The translations under genes and the position numbers were made by a program. Below the pieces are notes generated by a model. It did not search any database. It was given only the letters and a program-made list of their open reading frames with translations, and was not told the origin of the DNA. Shown piece by piece: positions 44,064-56,607 of a stretch of 64,000 nucleotides of DNA (positions are counted from its first letter, which is position 1; each line of letters starts with the position of its first letter). The stretch comes from Pseudeuparius sepicola (taxonomy: Eukaryota; Arthropoda; Insecta; Coleoptera; Anthribidae): contig OY987298.1 in NCBI GenBank assembly GCA_963920635.1, positions 107,823,309-107,887,308 on the forward strand. Direction: 5' to 3'.

Positions 44064-45301
44064 CATAATATCGGAAATTTGCATATTTAATACCAGGTGA
44101 CTTACCTTAGCAAAACTCTAACAGAATCGTCACACTAACAGATCGTATTAGTATTATACGCACAGACACGCAGGATAACTTGACAAGTTAACACACCGGC
44201 AGAAAGTTTCATACTAGAGTACAGCGTGATGGCGTTGGGACCTGGCAGGTCCACAATAAATAAAAAAGACCAGTATTGATAACTTAGGACATTGTCGCAA
44301 GGCACAAGGACATTGACAGCACGCATTAATATATTAACTAATGATATTGTTCCTTATATTTATGCTTGGGTACATTGGCTGATGTTTTTGAACATTACTA
44401 TGATAATACAGTTGTATTAAACTATAAAACTGTACGTTGACATAATCACCACTAAACATTAGACAATTACGTTATACATCATAGCAACAACATACAGTGA
44501 TGAACGGTACATAATATTAAACACCTTGAAATCATTAAGTCAATGTATTTGTGCCTTGTTTCGATGCCCAATTTGCATTCACACAACGTATTATTCACTG
44601 TAGACATCATTTTTTACATTGAGTTAACGACTTTAGTACATTATAATAATGTTCGTTGGGTCATTATGTTAATGAACATGTTGATTACCTAATCACCAAC
44701 ATTCATTGTTACAATCATTTTTGTTCATTGTGTCGATGAAAAAGGCATTGTGACAATGGCTCTGAAGTTAATCACTAGTGGTGATTAATATCATGCCAAG
44801 AATTTCTTTCTGTGTACACTTTTCACAGCACGCGCTACGCTATAACAATACAAGAGGCCTTCATAATCGCACGCACAAAACGCCATCAGTGTCTACAAAC
44901 AGAGGCTGGAAAATACTGAAACTGGTTCCGAAATTCGATAGATTTTGGAGATTTAAGACAAAAGTTTTATTAAAAACAACGCGCGCGTCCCATCCGCGTT
45001 CCACAACTATTATTTATTACGTCAAACTTGTCAAGGATCGTTTCTATCACAGATTACCTAGTTTCTATTCTAAATGGCGCCGTGGCGCCATCTCGTCATT
45101 GTTATTAACGTCGCCGAATCTGTGGTAGAGCTCTCAGTCACTATTCTCTGTGTTCAAAAGCAAAAGTCGTCTACAGCGCGCTTTCTGACACGGTAACTAG
45201 CGAACCTTTCTAACAGACGGCAGCACGTACTACAGAAACCAGAGTTGTCTACATTCTGTTTATGCGGTACTCTTTGTGCAACATTTTTGCTTTTTTCCAA
45301 A
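44064..45301. other. Anonymous region with degenerate repeats
   Basis: 44340-44770 contains loosely repeated GTTCATTG/ACATTG words. 44778-45128 is an open frame of 116 codons, basic and without recognisable domain; I do not call it. Confidence 0.35.
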
Positions 45302-45369
45302 ATGGTGAGTGAAGTTCGTTCTATCGCGAAAAAGATCGTCCTCAGTGGTGTCGAGGTCCACGAAATCAT
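45302..45369 (+). CDS. Candidate first coding exon, unidentified
   Basis: An ATG in good context (CCAAAATGG) opens 22 codons (MVSEVRSIAKKIVLSG...) ending at a canonical donor AT|GTAAGC. The phase leaves two bases. No downstream exon is identified in the window. Low confidence because short open stretches with a donor occur by chance. Confidence 0.22.
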
Positions 45370-47099
45370 GTAAGCCCCCTACTTGAGTACCTACTTAATA
45401 AAGCATCCAAAAATCAAAAGGTCACGCAGTCGTTTCATTTATTTTTCTCGTTGGCATTTATCCCTTAAGTTGTCTCAGGCCAAAACTAACCGTTACCAGA
45501 GGCAAGCGTTAACATTTGTCCATAATTTCCGCAAGCATTTGGCAGAACATTCGCCTACAATACAAATAGTTATGTACTGCAAACATTCCTTTAAATTTAC
45601 GATAGTTGCGTACATCTGGCAACAATGCTGACACCTATGACGGCAAGCGTCATCCAATGCATCATGCGCCCTGAAAACAAGTCAGTGGCAGCCGTAAATA
45701 GAGGGCCAAATATGCGGTAAAAATGCGGTTTAGAAAAAAATAATTCCTGCTTTTAAAAAAAGTTTTTTAATTGGGATTTCGCGTTCAGGGTGTTTTTCCC
45801 TACCCACTGTTAAAATTAATGTAGTTATGAATAAATCACAAGATACCAATGGTGGGCATCGAAATTGTCACCACCCTGTATACAGATCAGCTATTGAAGA
45901 TGTAATGCTAACCATTCCAATAACTGAAAAGTGTTTAAATACTTACACTAATCAAATTATATTTTAATCTTATAGATTCTAAGCGATATCATGTGGCAGC
46001 AGTGTTGAAACACAGAAGATGGAATTCACATATCCGCAATGCGCATTATTATCACTGTGATGTGGTGGATGTTTTTATTTTGATGAATTTGGCAGATTTA
46101 CACAAAAACAGCAAGTCGTGATTGTGCTGTTTCTTCTTTATGTAATACTGCGAAATATCGAATTTTCCAAGTGAAACCCAAGCGAGCGTCCGTTTCACTT
46201 CGTCTGGGCTGTACTATCGATTTTCCGTTTTCCGGTCTGCGGCGTTGCGCTCGGCACAAAAGACTTTTTCCATAAGAATATCCAGTTATAAAAACTAAAC
46301 CGCTCAAACGCTTGAGGCGGACTGCACAAGTCCCCGAAGGGCCGTGGGGAGCCTTTTCCAAATATACGCGGCTCCCTTAGCCAAACACCGGGCCGTAGTA
46401 ACCACACTACATAAGTTTCATTTTGTCTTGTTTGCCTCGTTTTTATAACGAGGGGAGGATGTTTGTACTGGCTTATATTGGATTTCGGTTATAAAACCAA
46501 ACTTGGCTTGCAAATGCCATTTTCTAATGTACACAAAAATTTGTCTTCCCAGCTGAGGAAACCAAGCAAGATATTTAGAGTATTGTCAGCGTGACCAATA
46601 TGGTAGTTATCAGAACAAAAAATGATTCTTGGTTGTTTTGGTTGGTGTCATTCATTGTGACCGTCTGAGGAAAAAAGTCAGTTGATTTACATAGCCTTTT
46701 GATCAACTAACTAACTCATCCATCTATCTTAGTTATAGATCGCCGACTGAAGTAAATTTTATTCTTAATTGGAGACTTCCGCGGGCTCAATGTGATGCTT
46801 CTTTGGTTCGCCTGGATACATTAATGGAGCTCTTTGAGTAATACTGTCAGCCACATCGTCGTGTCCATCTAAAATCGTGGGCACGCAAACAGCTTCATTG
46901 ACGCAGGATGTATTCGGAAGAACCAAAGTAAATTTTACTGAAATCTTCTGCAGGAAAAAGTTATTTAAATTCTATTTTCTCTTCACTTATTCTGAGACAT
47001 ACATGTATTTGCTTTACAGGTAACAATATTGTGTGAATAAGTATAGCAATATTCTAAATATTTTCTAAAATTTATTTGTGGCGTAAATAGATCCATTGA
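45370..47099. other. Anonymous region
   Basis: 45788-45880 has mariner-like ends (CAGGGTGTTTTTCCC...CACCACCCTGTATA) and may be a ~95-bp MITE. 46100-46430 is GC-richer with open frames lacking domains. Nothing else. Confidence 0.35.
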
Positions 47100-49555
47100 A
47101 TTTTAATTGGGTTTTTCGCCACCAAACTGGTTAAAAGACAACTTTTTCAAGCTGCCTGGAAAATTAATAAATTCTTAAATAATCTTAGAAAAACATTTTA
47201 AACCAAAGTCAAACATTTCAAAGGATGAAAAAGCAGCAATTAGATCACTTAAATCGGATAGGATAATTAAAATATTACCAGCAGATAAATGATTTATTAA
47301 ATGAAGGAACTTACAAGAGGATAAACAAAGACCCTACAACTTCAATAGAAACTAAAATATACAAAACACTATATAAATACCGTGAACAAATCACTCAGAG
47401 ACAAAGGACACTCTTAAATCCGCATCATTCAAAACTTCCACACTTGTATGGTTTAACAAAACTACACAAAACTAACGTTCCTCTTCGCCCCATTGTAAGT
47501 TCAATAAATTCACCATGTCATTCGTTGGCAAAATATTTACCTAAAATTGTTAATCCGTTAGTAGGAAACTCAAATTCATTTATCCCAAACAGTAATCATT
47601 TTTTGGAAAAAATTAGGGAACATCAATTTCCGGATCATTAAATATTAGCTAGCTTTGATGTAGTTAGTCTTTTTACTAATGTCCCTGTTGACAAATCATT
47701 GAATATTTTACGCACAAAGTTAGAAAATGATCAGAATTAAGTGGAAAGGACAAATTTGAATATAGATGCAATATTAGAACTAACAACACTCTGTGTTAAA
47801 ACCACTTATTTTCAACTAGGAAATGAATTTTACCAGCAGGAATTTGGAATGGCTATGGGGTGTCCTTTATCACCATTCATAAGCAATTTATTTATGGAAG
47901 ATTTTGAACAAAATTAGTTGACTAGATATGTTCACCAACCTAATGTTTGGTGGAGATATGTAGATGACATATTTGTTATATGGGAACATGGACTAGATGA
48001 TTTAAATTCATTATTAAATTTTATAAACTCGCAAGAACCTTCTATTAAGTTTACCTTAGAAATTGAAAATAATAATCAATTACCTTTCTCAGATGTTTCT
48101 ATTCTGAAATCAGATAGTATAGAAACTAGTGTCAATAGAAATCACATACTAATAGATATCTCCATTTTAATTCCAATCATCATATTAGTGTTAAAAAAGG
48201 AGTAATTAAAAGTTTGTATGACAGGGCTAAAGAGATTTGTTCTAATAACACAAAATTTGAGGAGGAAATTAAACACATAAAGCATGTTCTTGAGAAGAAT
48301 AGTTATCCTACGGAATGTATGGAGCAAGTTTTTCAGGATTGCCAACAAAATAACAATGCTAATAGAATTAGAGAAATAAATCTGGAAGACAGACCAGTAA
48401 ATTTAATTATTCCTTATATTCCTGGACCATCAGATAAGCTAAAACGCATAGGCAATCGTTTTAATGTCAGAACAGTATTTAAAAGCAAAAATACATTAAG
48501 ATCGATGCTAGTTAAAACGAAACCATTTAATGAGATACAAAGTTCAAAAAATTGCATTTATAAAATTCCTTGCGAATGTGGAAAGTTCTATGTTGGGGAG
48601 ACTTGTAGGCCATTTAACGTTCGTTTAAAAGAACATAAAAATTATATCAGGCAAAATCAAATTTCGAAGTCGATAATATGTGAACACTCCTTTAATAACA
48701 ATCATAGGATTTTGTGGGATAGTTCCAAACCAATTCTCAAAGAAGAAGTAGGAAATAGACGAAAAATTAAAGAATCAGCATTTATTCTAGGAAATACAGA
48801 CAACTGTGTTGCTGAATGTTAAGTGGAATTCAGTAAAATATTATTGCCACTTATTCAAAGAGAAGTTAGTATAAATAATTATAGTCTACCCAAGTTACAG
48901 CGGCAGTAGATATAAACAAAGTCACATGACCGCATTGCGATCGATTACCAGGGTCTGACTAATATGAGATTCCCAGTGGCTTGTAATTCTGAACTAATTC
49001 TTTTAGAAGTTCTAAAAATTGTGTTTTTACCTTTCGTGGATCTTTATAAATTTCCTTAAATTAAGTAGCAAAATAAATTTACAGAATATACTGCTCGCGA
49101 TCCGATCTAAAATATGCAGGAAACTCGACTGAAGGAAGAGCCGGCCCTGCATTCTGCTCGCCGCGTAAACACTTGACATTTTATGACGGCCAGACCAATA
49201 AGAGAATAGGTCACGTGGTGGCCAATGTTTTGATCCACTGCCTCTGTAACTTGGATAGGCTTTAGGTAGAACACAGGGTACAATATCAGACAGGTGGCTA
49301 GGCTATTGTTTCTGTTGTCACGACATTTTAACGTGAAATTTATTAATCTGTCATTTCACTCTGACGTGACATGATCTTTGAGAAAGGAGGAAGATTTATT
49401 CTCCGACAGCTCAGGAAACAAATTTGTTGAAGATATTTTTTGAGTTACAAGTTCAAAGTTTAGTTCATTTACTGTTACGAATTTATTAATTTTCCAGGCA
49501 ACTTGAAAAAGTTGTCTTTTAACCAGTTTGGTGGCGAAAAACCCAATAGGGAAGT
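47100..49555 (+). mobile_element. Penelope-like element with flanking inverted repeats
   Basis: The degenerate Penelope ORF is bracketed by inverted copies of a ~65-bp sequence: 47110-47172 (GTTTTTCGCCACCAAACTGG...CTGCCTGGAAAAT) and 49492-49552 (TTTCCAGGCAACTTGAAAAA...CCAGTTTGGTGGCGAAAAAC). Inverted or direct terminal copies are usual for Penelope-like insertions. A second, inner inverted pair (CCAAGTTACAGCGGCAG at 48893 against CTGCCTCTGTAACTTGG at 49240) lies in the 3' part. Confidence 0.8.
47195..48822 (+). pseudogene. Penelope-like reverse transcriptase with GIY-YIG endonuclease (decayed)
   Basis: Pieces in successive frames give ISKDEKAAIRSLKSDRIIKI (finger), LYGLTKLHKTNVPLRPIVSS (47440-47515), LASFDVVSLFTNVPVDKSL (motif A, ~47645-47700), GMAMGCPLSPFISNLFMEDF (motif B, ~47848-47907) and WWRYVDDIFVIW (motif C, ~47950-47985). 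The last frame, 48214-48822, holds CIYKIPCECGKFYVGET with the GIY-YIG nuclease residues and the CxC-type zinc knuckle of Penelope endonucleases. Stops at ~47289, 47639, 47738 and 47916 and a shift near 48195 inactivate it. The family retrotransposes through its own RT and nuclease. Confidence 0.88.
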
Positions 49556-50192
49556 TGACGGTTTTTCAAATTTAGTGCCAGTGGATTCTTTTTATTTTCA
49601 ACAATATCGTAGAACATGCAATTTGCTATTTTACAGCTTTGTTAAAGAGAAAATCCACTTTCTGTTTTCCCGCCAATTTGGGCGGTTTTTAAAAATTTAC
49701 GTCACAATAGTTTTTTTCCTATGTAAACGTACTCTGCGATCTCTTCTTTTTCCAACCTGGCTGTATCGGTTATGCCGTAAACCGCTGTGAAGCAAGTCAC
49801 AGAACGATGCCCAGATTGGAATTTCCACTGTTGTCAGGCTGTACGTTTTCGAGCAGATTGAACTATGATACCTATTTCATTAGTTATATTTTACTTTTCA
49901 ATAATATGTATAATCGATTTTTCATAATATAATTTTATATTTAGAATACCTAGTTACTTTTGTGACATGAAAGTAAAATGATTTAGGACTGGTAAAACTA
50001 AAATAAACATAAAGCATCTTTCTAATGTCAGTCACCGATTTAATCTGACAACTGAGGAAATAAAGGCTCGACGTTCGACAGTCCACACCACTGTGGACGT
50101 GGACACAACAGTAACATTATATTTTACTATTTCGACGACGAAGAATACTGAGAATCATCGAAAGGAGTTGTATTTGTGTGTATTTCTTCACA
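49556..50192. other. Anonymous region
   Basis: No gene recognised; the 95-codon frame 49503-49790 overlaps the Penelope inverted repeat and has no domain. Confidence 0.35.
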
Positions 50193-50324
50193 ATGACTAA
50201 AAAGTGCTATGTTAGCTATTGCACAAATACGTCCGATAATACTAACAAAATGTTCGTGACCGTGCCCACTACGCCAGATAAAAAGAAACTGTGGTTTATT
50301 TATTTTATCAGAATCTCTTACTAA
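50193..50324 (+). pseudogene. THAP-like zinc-finger fragment
   Basis: ATG opens MTKKCYVSYCTN...VPTTPDKKKLW, matching the N-terminus of a THAP domain: M, two basic residues, C-x4-C, then a P.......W step at the usual distance. After LWF the frame runs into AT-rich sequence and stops at 50322; GTTTAT after CTGTG could be a weak donor. THAP domains begin P-element transposases and several host proteins. The second half (CH of C2CH and AVPTIF) is missing. Confidence 0.38.
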
Positions 50325-51902
50325 CACAACGTAGACATACTGCAAGAATACGTATATACTGATAAACTTGTACCTGTAAACGATAAATATATACCTAAGC
50401 TGTAAACCAAATAAATTAAGTACATTAAAGGATAATTCAATCTGGGATTTCCTACCTACCTTTCCCTACAGTAAATAGAAAAATTAATCCTTTATACTCA
50501 TGCCTTCCTCTTCTTTATTATTGTTTAGACAAGAAGATAATAATAAATAATATGTTTCTACGACAAAAGCTATCATCAAAAACAAAACTGTCCAAAGTTT
50601 GGATTTGCTGGTTATGATGTCCCCTGTCAGCTGAAGGATATTTCACAATGTCTAATTATTTTTATTTCTTCTTCTTCTGAGCTAGCGTTCGGCAATTTTC
50701 GGGAACTATTGTGACGTAGAAACCCCCCTCGGCAAAACGAATGAAGACTTAAAAATTAATACAACACTTTTGAGGAAAGTTATATGTGCTAGTAGTGTAA
50801 TTTGGAGACACTTTATCCGCTGATTAGCATTTTATCTCGAAATTCGATTAGAGGAAACTTCCCTATTAAAATTCAATGGATAGCAATATTCCATTACATT
50901 TTCACTTATATTTTTGGCTACGTTTCTGATAGTTTTCAAGTTGAGATGAAGCTTGAGGCCCTCTATGCGCAGATATATTTGAACGAGCATTGAACGTTAC
51001 ATTCAATCAATATCTAGTAGGCACCGTCGCTACCCCTGCCCCAATTTGTGCTAATCCTTGGAACAGGCAGATCCCGTGGACCCATTAAAGAATATCTACT
51101 TTCGGGCATTCTCTTATAAATTTCCTTTAATGGGGGAGGACAAAAAATGAAAATGGCTCTGCTTCCTGCGCAAATTCAAAAGATTTATGACTCATTTATT
51201 CTTTGTCATACTGGGTGAGAGGGGGGCGGCCAGAAAATTGGGAAAATCAAGAGCTGAGGGGCGCGGATGTAAACTGACTCAAGCGCAGGGTATAGCAATT
51301 TGGGAATTTATCTCATCCCCAAGCGGTAATGCTTACCCTTTGACCCTGACCCAAGATGGGGTGTTCCGAGGGGCATTTTAATATTCGTGGGTGTTTTATC
51401 TGGGTACGTTTTTAGGAGTCGTAACTTTTTGTTATACTATGTAATACGCAAGGCAAGTATTGAGGGCTAACAAAAATAATATCCCATTTTAGGTCTGGCA
51501 AGAAAATATGACGAGCAAACGAAATTGTTCGCAAAGGAGTCGCGATAGCATCGCAGTCGAAGGCGGGCATTGTCTGTCATATTTGACAGTAAACTATCCC
51601 TAGAGCTTCAAAAAGTTTGAATTGTTAAACGAGCCCTCTCAAGTAGCAACAAAACGGCGTGTATTTTTTTTAAATTCTCTGTTGGATGCACACTACTTAT
51701 TCAGGTGTTACTTTTGCATCTCCCTTTCAGAAAATAATTCATCTATTCTATTGGTTTTATTCTACGCCGGCCCTTATAGGCATTTATAGTGGCCCCCGGT
51801 TCTCTCAAGGATGTCTGTTCGTGTGTGTGTGTTCAGGAAAAAATGTTCGTACGCTTTTATGCGCCGAGATCTATAAGGCGCAGTATTCGATTTTTCTAGC
51901 TC
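50325..51902. other. Anonymous region
   Basis: 51030-51400 is moderately GC-rich with a 64-codon frame of no recognisable type. No other signal. Confidence 0.35.
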
Positions 51903-52024
51903 AAATGGTAACGAAGACAAAATAATAGTAATTGCTCCCCTCCCCCTCGCAAGCATTTATTTGCTTCTAAGGTACTCCTAGTTTGGAGTATTGTGAGGAT
52001 GAGAATTATTATTATTTTCTATCT
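51903..52024 (+). repeat. Dispersed ~120-bp repeat (partner at 10758-10880)
   Basis: AAATGGTAACGAAGACAAAA through GGAGTATTGTGAGGATGAGA matches the copy at 10758 in the same orientation. Confidence 0.55.
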
Positions 52025-52491
52025 TTATAAAAGATTGGAAGAGCGTGGACCAAAATGGGGAAGCGACGTGACTTCAAAGAATATTTACTTACCAACACAG
52101 GGAAGACCAGAATTCAGAGAGTTCATCTTGTCAAATATGTCAAATTATTCTGGTCTTTTCTGTGCTTACCATTCATATAATTCATTACGACAGTAGCGTC
52201 GCAAAAAAAGTATAAAAATTGTTTTTTTTTGTGTAAATCAATCCCACAGATCAATGTCACAGATATTTTTCGGTGACGCCTGTAGTAGGGTAGGTAGGTG
52301 CCGTGACAAACGTCGCAAAAATATCCGCGTAGGCGGTTATAAGCCTGCCGCGGTTTCATCGCGGCAATAACTTGGCACCCTTCAAGTTGTTGGCGCTCCG
52401 AGTTCGGTACTTTTTTGTTATTATCTTCATCACACCAGAACAATAGTGTCCCACACCCATCTCAATGATATTTTAGCTGCAAAACATAGGG
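52025..52491. other. Anonymous region
   Basis: No recognisable gene. Confidence 0.35.
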
Positions 52492-53135
52492 GTGAAACAA
52501 ACCTACTTTGCCTTCGGGATGCAGAATGCATTCAGACTTACACCTCGGCCAGATAAGATAATTCCATGCGACCCCCCCCCCCACACCCACAGACCACTGG
52601 GACGTGTTTTCCATTTTTCAGCACATGATATTGGGATGACGCCTAACCCCGAAAAGGAGGCCAACCTACATTTCGAACGGAGCAGTAGTCTCCTTCAAAG
52701 AAGTGAACGGAGAATACGAAAATTCCGTGGTAAAGGTGGATCCGTTATACGAATCCTTTGTTCTTTTACCTCCCTACACAAAGTCCGATATCTGAGAGAA
52801 AGTCGCAAGATAGAATTCAAGGCTGACGAAATGCCGGAATTTCTTAGCAAGTGGTTAATATTGTCCACTGGTATTTTCGCCTATGGGCTTACTTGGAGAT
52901 ACACGTTGTTCATTTATCAAAAATCGAGTTCATACTATCTGCTACTCGATGCTGACACATTACGAGATATGTAAGCAATCTTCCATTGTTATATTTTCTC
53001 TGTTGCAGACTTGCGTTAGTGGAACATCGATCCAATCCTCGTTATCCCGTCGAAACCGAAGAGAAAAAACCTATATGCCAAAGGCGACCGTACAATAAAT
53101 ATTCGAACGAATGGCGTGTATGTACACCTCATTAG
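52492..53135 (+). CDS. Candidate two-exon gene, unidentified
   Basis: An open frame 52492-52970 ends at AT|GTAAGC. A 38-nt interval with a pyrimidine-rich TCTCTGTTGCAG acceptor leads to 53009, and the spliced phase stays open to TAG at 53133-53135, giving about 201 residues. The tail (LALVEHRSNPRYPVETEEK...) and the segment KIEFKADEMPEFLSKW followed by a hydrophobic run (WLILSTGIFAYGLTW) look protein-like. In another frame, 52674-52794 (GAVVSFKEVNGEYENS...) also looks coding, so the first exon may be wrong or shifted. A 38-nt intron is unusually short. I do not recognise a family. Confidence 0.33.
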
Positions 53136-53804
53136 CTACGAATAACAAACCCAGCAGCCGGGTCCCCATTCAACGGGATAAAGTGCAACCCGGGGTGTAA
53201 TGTGTTCTGGAATTCCGCCTTTCTTACATAATACCCCGAGCAATAAATAACCACGTCGAAATAAAGAGCTCCACTCCGAAAGAGTATCGACACGTGGGGG
53301 GCTCCTTTCAGACGGAACGAGAAGTTTACTTTGGGGTTTATTCCGACAACAATAATTAATCTCGCCCGAGCGACAGCCCCATAAATACAAGTAAAAGTTA
53401 TGTGCCGGAGAGGAGCGATCGGAACCACAAAGGAGGTGTCTTAACCTAATTGGATCCAGAGTTTCGGTTGTGAGTTACTGATTATTTTGGCGAGAATGAT
53501 GGCGCCGCGGGTACGGATCGGCACTGTCCCGTCGGAAATATTTTTTTAACATAGACTGATTTTTTAAAGTTATATAGATAAAGTTTAATTCAAAATTTCA
53601 AGAACTAGAGAAGAAATATGCAAGGTACCACTAAATATTGATAGCAATTGCTACATACAGTGGTTAGCATTTAAAAATGAAATGTAAAAAAATGCCGACG
53701 TGGGGCATATCAACTTTAGCACCCGAGTCACTTGACACTCCTGTGCCCTGTTGCTAACTGCGGCGAGTTATACCGTACCCAGCCTACGCAGCATGCAGCT
53801 TGCT
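53136..53804. other. Anonymous region, first part GC-richer
   Basis: 53136-53530 has overlapping minus-strand open frames (53132-53428, 53136-53390) without recognisable domain; it might be UTR of the preceding candidate gene. Confidence 0.35.
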
Positions 53805-54005
53805 GAGCGACTGCGTCCATGGCATCAAAGATAGAGGGATAGGGGACATCATTTGAAACAAGAAAAACCCCATATGTTGTTATCCAATTCTTTACCGTTT
53901 TCGTGATACAGGGCGTTGAAGTTTTGGAGAATAATTGGATTTTTTACAATATCTTCTTAACTGTTTGAGATATTTTTCAACAACTCTGGTACACAATAGT
54001 GTCCT
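53805..54005 (+). repeat. Dispersed repeat, related inversely to 63655-63850
   Basis: GTTTGAGATATTTTTCAACA and ACTCTGGTACACAATAGTGT, preceded by GGAGAATAATTGGATTTTTT, match 62400-62450 directly and 63655-63850 in inverse. Confidence 0.65.
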
Positions 54006-54610
54006 GTCCTCCTCTCAGTCTTCTCCTGCTCGCCTAGTTGCCGTGCCCGTGTCTGTTGCTTTGGGACATAGAACGGCGCTCGGTCTGCTACGCGACTCAA
54101 TTGCTATATAGGTAACACTCCAATCTCATGGAAATATTTTATCGTGGACTCCTTAAAACAGCTAGGGGAGGGAGCAAGTTCTGATGGCACCGCCTGATAG
54201 ATTGCTCTGATGCTGGTGTTTTACTCGTTTACGAGCAGAGTAGATTTGTGTGATGGTCGCATTTCGAACAGCCCCTTTAAACAGTGAATAGGTAAGTGCG
54301 TTCTGGTGCGTGTTTACACATTTTGTGCCTAGTTTTGTGATGTGCACCCCACTAATTTCTACTCAACCCATTTTGAGATGTTGATATTAACAATAGAAGA
54401 AATGGATTGAGATTAGAAAATCAAAAGGTAATAAATTACCTTAGACCATTATTTATCGTTGCGGCAGAAAACCTCTACCTAAAAATTTAAAAATTCCAGA
54501 AAAAATATCGAACTTTTAGATTTTCCCAATATTTTGACATTTTGAGACATTTGTAAAAAAACTAAAAATAAGTAAACTACCCAATATCAGTGACTATATA
54601 TAATTCTTTC
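54006..54610. other. Anonymous region
   Basis: No recognisable gene. Confidence 0.35.
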
Positions 54611-55845
54611 TACAGGGTGTTTCATCTTAAGTACGAACACCCCCGTAAAATTTGTATTTTTCATCCGATTTTAGCCGCATTTTTTTTTTAAATAGGCCAC
54701 AAAAGACTCTATGTTGGTGCAAAATTTCAGGTCTTAATGTCAATTTTCAAGGCCTACTACAATTTTTTTTCTAGTAAAAAATGACGAAAACCATTTAGCG
54801 ATTTTTTTATTTAAAATCTGACACCACAGCGTTAATGAGAACAACCTAAAACCCCCGTATACCAAATTTGAACAAAAAATATACAGGGAGTTCCATTCTG
54901 CAGGCTGTGAAAGTTGAGCAAAATAGGAATTCTGGCGAGTCAAGTGTGCAATGGAATTACTTCGAAACAGTTGGATGATGTACAGGACCACTCACAGTGT
55001 CGATGTGCAAAGATCCAATAAAAAATATACAAGGTGTTCTTCTCTGTAGCAACTCGAAATGCTGAATTTTTTAAACTTTATACAGGTCAAAAATCGAGTA
55101 TATCAAAACCACCCCAGACATTACAAACGAACTAAGTCTAAAAAATACAGAAGCCTGCCAGTCAGTAAGTCCATATGAGTTAAGGTGGCTGGTGTGTCAC
55201 AACAGGAAACGCACAGAAAATGTATCATCTTAGACAGTGACTTTATTGATAAAGGTCCAACAATTTGAATTGTTTTTATTTGTTGGTTGGATGATGTAAA
55301 GAAATAAATTGCTTTTGTATTTATTAATATTTATTCAATGATTCCAGAGCCCTCCTGACCAATATAAAGTTTAATAAAAATTCAGCATTTTGACATCGCC
55401 CAGAGAAAAAGACCCTGTACATTTTTGTATTGAATCTTTGCACACCAACACTTTGAGTAGTCCTGTTGATCATCTGTTTTGACGGGATTCCATGGCACAC
55501 TTGACTCGCCAGATGAGTTTAAAATTCCTGTTTTGCTCAACTTTCACAGCCTGCAGAATGGAACTCCCTGTATATTTTTGGTTCAAATTTGGTATACGGG
55601 GGTTTTAGGTTGTTCTGATTAACGCTGTTGTGTCAGATTTTAAATAAAAAAATCGCTAAATGGTTTTCGTCATTTTTTACAAGAAAAAAAATGTGTAGTA
55701 GGCCTTGAAAATTGACATTAAGACCTGAAATTTTGCACCAACGTAGAGTTTTTTGTAGCCTATTTTTAGACAAAAACGCGGCTAAAATCGAATCGAGAAT
55801 ACAAATTTTACGGGGGTGTTCGCACTTAAGATGAAACACCCTGTA
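54611..55845. mobile_element. Foldback mariner-type element, 1.24 kb
   Basis: Ends TACAGGGTGTTTCATCTTAA and complement. Outer arms ~170 bp each enclose an inner inverted repeat (54780-54950 with 55490-55665) that is the same sequence as the inner arms of 23663-24533. Non-coding. Confidence 0.78.
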
Positions 55846-56607
55846 TACTCACTGCTAATACACTTGCCAAGCAATATAATTGTCCAGTTTTATAGATATA
55901 TCTACTAAATGGATTCCTTAGAGCACTGATTTTACAGGTACTCTATTTACCGAAAGCTTTGGCTTGAAACTGCGTAGGTTTTCTCCATAAGGAGAGAGGC
56001 CCCGATCGAACCTTCTCGCATTTTACATTTTAAAACAGGCCGACGGGGGAAAAAGGTCCTTAACCCGCTCGAAGTGTCGTAAAGCTGCAGGAGTAACTGG
56101 GCCACTGGCGATTTTTGTTTCTCACGCGCGAAAGGGGCGCCGCGTGCCGTTTTCATAAATTCCCGGCGCCTCGCCCTTATCAATATTTATAGTATTCTTC
56201 AGGAAAGGGGCCCGGCTGGAGGGCGTTGCAGGGACAATTTCATTTGGGAGGGGCGAAGGGCGAAGGGCCAAGGGTCGGCAGACGACGGGGCAACGGCGTT
56301 TCTCTTTCTTGCTCCTTCAAGTTCGGTCGACCCGATACTACAATGCAGCAATTTTTGCTTACAATGCAGTAGCTTGTGCCATTTATACATTTTAACAAAT
56401 AAATTGGTTGCTAACACTTCAGATAGGAGCAGGAAAGTGTAATGGCAACTTATACATATAAATTTTAATCTTTGTTTACAACCTTTAATAAAGATTTAAA
56501 AAATAGGTAGTTATTTGTGTAAAAGTTCAACTTTTTATAACAAACGTGGAATTTAGTTAACGAGTCTTGCAAGACCGAGGTAGGAATTATAAATTATATG
56601 TCTATTA
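55846..56607. other. Anonymous region, GC-rich core
   Basis: 55950-56330 is GC-rich with minus-strand open frames (55947-56183, 56199-56417) of no recognisable family. Confidence 0.35.

Noticed and set aside
44778..45128. 116-codon basic frame
   Set aside because: No domain, no start context and no splice-supported continuation; kept out of the gene list.
53132..53428. 98-codon minus-strand frame in a GC-richer stretch
   Set aside because: No domain, overlapped by another frame on the same strand; likely chance.
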